Assembly: GCA_900754855.1 (NCBI GenBank)
Contig: CAAEEI010000202.1
Location: 1-9,720 of the forward strand
DNA length: 9,720 nt
Direction of reading: 5' to 3'
From: Lachnospiraceae bacterium
GTDB lineage: Bacteria; Bacillota; Clostridia; Lachnospirales; Lachnospiraceae
Of the stretch, positions 7,003 through 9,720 are shown in pieces. Under the pieces are notes generated by a model. That model did no database searches and had not been told where the DNA came from. It worked only from the letters and a program-made list of their open reading frames with translations. A program made the translations under genes and the position numbers. Position 1 is the stretch's first letter; every line of letters begins with the position of its first letter.

Positions 7003-9720
7003 TTATTCTTCCAGATCTTTGTCAATCAGATCCACGGAGATCAATGTCGATACGCCTTTTTCCTGCATGGTGATGCCATAAAGCGCCTCTGCCGCATTCA
7101 TCGTTCCCCGCCGATGGGTAATGACAATGAACTGTGTATCTTCGGAAAGGCGCCGCAGATATTTGGAAAAGCGGACAATATTGGCGTCATCCAACGCCGC
7201 CTCAATCTCATCCAGCAGACAAAACGGGGACGGTTTCAGTTTTTGGATGGCGAACAGCAGAGCAATAGCGGTCAATGCCCTTTCTCCCCCGGATAAAAGC
7301 AGGATATTCTGCAGCTTTTTTCCCGGCGGCTGCGCCACAATGCGGATGCCGCATTCCAGCATATTGTCTTTTTCCATCAATTCCAGATCCGCGGTTCCCC
7401 CTTCAAATAAATCTTTAAAGACATGGGCAAACATCTGGCGGATTTCCTGAAAGCTTTCGGTAAACTGTTCTTCCATGGCCTGATTCAGTTCTTCGATCAT
7501 TTCCAGCAAATGTGCCTCGGCTTCTTTAATGTCTTCGTACTGTCCCCGGAGAAATTCGTAACGTTCTCCTACTTCCTGGTACTCTTCAATGGCATTAATG
7601 TTGACGTTTCCCAGTTGTCTGATGGCATGGGCCACTTCCTTTTTTTCCTGGCGGCAAATTGCTGCATCGGCAGGTTTTATTTCATAACGACGGATTTCTC
7701 TGGCATAATTATAGGTGATTTCATAATTTTCCCACATATAATCCACCCGGGTTTCCAGATCGTTTTCCAGTTTTTCTTTTCTTGCCAGCAGCTTTGTCTT
7801 TTCTTTTTCCAATAGCAAAAGACGTTCATTTTTTTCTTCCAGTTCCTGAATAATCACCTGCTGCTCACCGGATACCTTTTTTTGCTCCTCTTTTAACTGT
7901 CCGTACTGTTCCTGAACAGTTTTCATTTTTTCCCCATATGCTTTGCTCTGTTCTGCTAAAGATTTTCGGGATTCTCTTGCTTCCTCATTTTGTTGTTTCA
8001 GTTCTTTTTGCTGCGCTTTATTTGCCGCAATATTGTTTATGTCAGCATCCATCTCTTTCTGGAGACGTTCAACCTCTTTCGTCAGGAAGCTTTTTTGCTG
8101 CTCCGCCTGAGAAATCTGCAGGATAATCTGATTAATCTGTTGTTCAAGTTCACGGACCATCTGGGCAATTTTTTTCTCTTCCCGTTCCAGATTATCCATC
8201 ATGCCATTATTTTTTTCATGGATTTTTTCATGATGCAGCTGGCTTTCCGATAAAACTTCTTTTTCTGCCCGAATATCCGTCAGTTGCTTTTGCAGAATTT
8301 TATGTTCTTCTTTCAGCTTTCCAATGGTTCCTTTAATTTCCTCTTCCTTATCCATCAAATCCGGAATCTGGTGCCCCAGATCGTGTAATTTCAGCTCGAG
8401 AGCGGAAACTTTTTCCTGTTGTTCCTGCATGGATTCCGTTGCCACGGCTTTTTCCCGCAGTAAATTTTGCAGATTCTCTTTAATCTTTTTACAGGATGCG
8501 GCTGCCTTTTCCATAAGCTCTCTGCTTTCTTCCGTTTCCCTTTTTCTTCCCAGAAGATTACCGGAATGACGAAAGGCACCGCCGGTAATGGAACCGCCGG
8601 GATTTAAAAGCTCACCGCCAACGGTAACCATTCGCAGGCTGTAATTGTTTCTTTTTGATAAGCGAAGGGCGTTTTCCACGGTATCTACCACAATAGTCCT
8701 GCCCAGCAGAAATTCCACCAGCGATTCATATCTGGGTTCCACCTTTACCAGCGCGCTGGCAATCCCGATTACGCCTTCCTCCTCTAAAACAGAAGGATGA
8801 ATATTGGCATTTCTTCGACGAATATTGGTCAGCGGAAGAAAGGTGGCTCTTCCATAGCGATTCTGCTTCAGCCAGGCAATCATTTTCTTCGCTACCTGGT
8901 CATCTTCCGTTACAATATTTTGCAAAGCGCCGCCCAGAGCAATTTCAATGGCTGTCTCATATTCCTGATCCAGTTCCAGAATGTCTGCCACAACGCCTAC
9001 GATACCCGGATTCTTCTTTTTCTGCTCCATAATGTGTTTAATGGACTGATTATATCCGTCGTAACGTTCCGTGACCGCTGCCAGCGTTTCGTAGCGGGAA
9101 CGGGAGCGCAGATATTGCTGATTGTCCTGCTCATATTGCAGGCGAAGAGCTTTTTCTTCTTCTTCCTGCCGCCGGACCCTGTATTCTTCCTGTTCAAGGA
9201 AAGAAAGCGCCTCCTCATAGGATGTCTGGGCTTCCTCCAGATCTTTTTCCAAAGCGGTCGCTTTTTGATTATACTCTTTTAAATCCAGCTGCAGAGCAAT
9301 CAGTCGGCTGTTATATTCCGCATTTCGAATCTGCAGTTGTTCTTCCATGGTATCATAGCGGCTCAGTTTTTCTTTGGTATCCAGCTGGTCGTCCATCATG
9401 GAAAACAATGCATCTTTTTGCAGAGCAATCTTTCTGGTTACCACCTGTTTCTTTTGTACCAGCGCTTCTTTTTCTTTTTCCCGCTGCTCTTTTTCCTTTT
9501 CCAGAACAGAAATTTTTTCTTCGGTTTCTTTTCTCTGCTCTTTCTGTTTATCCGACTGCGCCTGCTTTTTTTCTTTTTCCGCATGATTTTGTGCAATAAT
9601 TTCTTCATAATGAAGGATCATTCGCTCATTGGAATCCATCTTATGCTGTAAAAACAACATCTGACTATCCAGAGTTTCTTTTTCCGTCTGCAGCTCTTCT
9701 CTGGATCGTTCGGTCTTTTC
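7003..9720 (-). CDS. smc: Chromosome segregation/condensin protein SMC, 5' end outside window
   Basis: The frame is open from the right window edge to the TAA at 7003, giving 905 residues. Typical bacterial SMC is about 1190, so roughly the first 280, including the N-terminal Walker A head, are missing. The ATG at 9660 is internal, since the upstream frame continues with coiled-coil sequence. Seen, numbered from the window edge: a Glu/Lys/Gln-rich coiled coil (about 1-230); the hinge dimerisation domain (about 237-395, positions 8536-9012) with its glycine-rich NPGGSITGG end; the returning coiled coil (about 396-690); and the C-terminal ATPase head with ABC signature LSGGERA (809-815), Walker B CLLDEIEAALDD ending near 844, and ITHRRGTM. 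SMC dimers act with ScpA and ScpB to extrude loops and separate new origins on the nucleoid. It is the upstream gene of the smc-ftsY-ilvA unit; rnc often lies just before it in Firmicutes. No defects were seen. Confidence 0.97.
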   Translation of the reverse strand, partial: EKTERSREELQTEKETLDSQMLFLQHKMDSNERMILHYEEIIAQNHAEKEKKQAQSDKQKEQRKETEEKISVLEKEKEQREKEKEALVQKKQVVTRKIALQKDALFSMMDDQLDTKEKLSRYDTMEEQLQIRNAEYNSRLIALQLDLKEYNQKATALEKDLEEAQTSYEEALSFLEQEEYRVRRQEEEEKALRLQYEQDNQQYLRSRSRYETLAAVTERYDGYNQSIKHIMEQKKKNPGIVGVVADILELDQEYETAIEIALGGALQNIVTEDDQVAKKMIAWLKQNRYGRATFLPLTNIRRRNANIHPSVLEEEGVIGIASALVKVEPRYESLVEFLLGRTIVVDTVENALRLSKRNNYSLRMVTVGGELLNPGGSITGGAFRHSGNLLGRKRETEESRELMEKAAASCKKIKENLQNLLREKAVATESMQEQQEKVSALELKLHDLGHQIPDLMDKEEEIKGTIGKLKEEHKILQKQLTDIRAEKEVLSESQLHHEKIHEKNNGMMDNLEREEKKIAQMVRELEQQINQIILQISQAEQQKSFLTKEVERLQKEMDADINNIAANKAQQKELKQQNEEARESRKSLAEQSKAYGEKMKTVQEQYGQLKEEQKKVSGEQQVIIQELEEKNERLLLLEKEKTKLLARKEKLENDLETRVDYMWENYEITYNYAREIRRYEIKPADAAICRQEKKEVAHAIRQLGNVNINAIEEYQEVGERYEFLRGQYEDIKEAEAHLLEMIEELNQAMEEQFTESFQEIRQMFAHVFKDLFEGGTADLELMEKDNMLECGIRIVAQPPGKKLQNILLLSGGERALTAIALLFAIQKLKPSPFCLLDEIEAALDDANIVRFSKYLRRLSEDTQFIVITHRRGTMNAAEALYGITMQEKGVSTLISVDLIDKDLEE

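Noticed and set aside
7114..9651. Plus-strand ORFs rich in Phe, Leu and Ser opposite smc
   Set aside because: These are shadows of the Glu/Lys-rich SMC coiled coil, whose codons read as Phe/Leu/Ser on the other strand. They look like membrane proteins only for that reason.
9658..9660. ATG at 9660 as the true smc start
   Set aside because: The same frame stays open with coiled-coil sequence to the window edge, and a start here would lack the N-terminal Walker A half of the ATPase head.
1..9720. CRISPR array, tRNA/rRNA gene, IS element, phage or novel defence operon
   Set aside because: I found no regularly spaced repeats, transposase, integrase or RNA-gene signatures. All long frames are accounted for by the five genes described.

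Overview
The window looks like chromosomal DNA of a low-to-mid GC Gram-positive anaerobe (Bacillota, probably Clostridia, plausibly a gut Lachnospiraceae-like species). The reasons are strong AGGAGG-type ribosome binding sites, an smc-ftsY gene pair, AT-rich intergenic DNA with poly-A/T tracts, and a large secreted dockerin/F5-8C/M60 metallopeptidase of the kind found in mucus-associated Firmicutes. The taxon is inferred from gene content, not proven. Almost all of the window is coding.

Layout, left to right. (1) Positions 1-3770, minus strand: the first 1256 residues of a secreted multidomain M60-family zinc metallopeptidase, with signal peptide, dockerin, two FN3 domains, an F5/8C-like domain and an M60 domain with HEIGH. 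Its 3' end lies outside the window. (2) Positions 3771-4052: a very AT-rich divergent promoter region. (3) Positions 4053-4730, plus strand: a single-gene unit for a fructose-6-phosphate aldolase/transaldolase-like protein. (4) Positions 4755-4806: a long hairpin with U-tracts on both sides that can terminate both converging units. (5) Positions 4805-9720, minus strand: a tightly packed operon transcribed smc -> ftsY -> ilvA, with the 5' end of smc beyond the right edge. The gaps are 36 bp (smc/ftsY) and a 4-bp ATGA overlap (ftsY/ilvA).

The operon combines chromosome organisation (SMC), membrane protein targeting (FtsY, the SRP receptor) and an amino-acid enzyme (threonine ammonia-lyase). The single most unusual observation is in that last gene. 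The motif around the PLP Schiff-base lysine reads T-G-A-Y-R-I-R-G-A, so the catalytic lysine is arginine (R53, codon AGA at 5870-5872), while all other PLP-site motifs and the ACT domain look intact. It is either a sequence error, a recent one-base inactivating mutation, or a catalytically altered or regulatory homologue. I see no tRNA, rRNA, CRISPR array, IS element, prophage or evident new multi-gene defence system.
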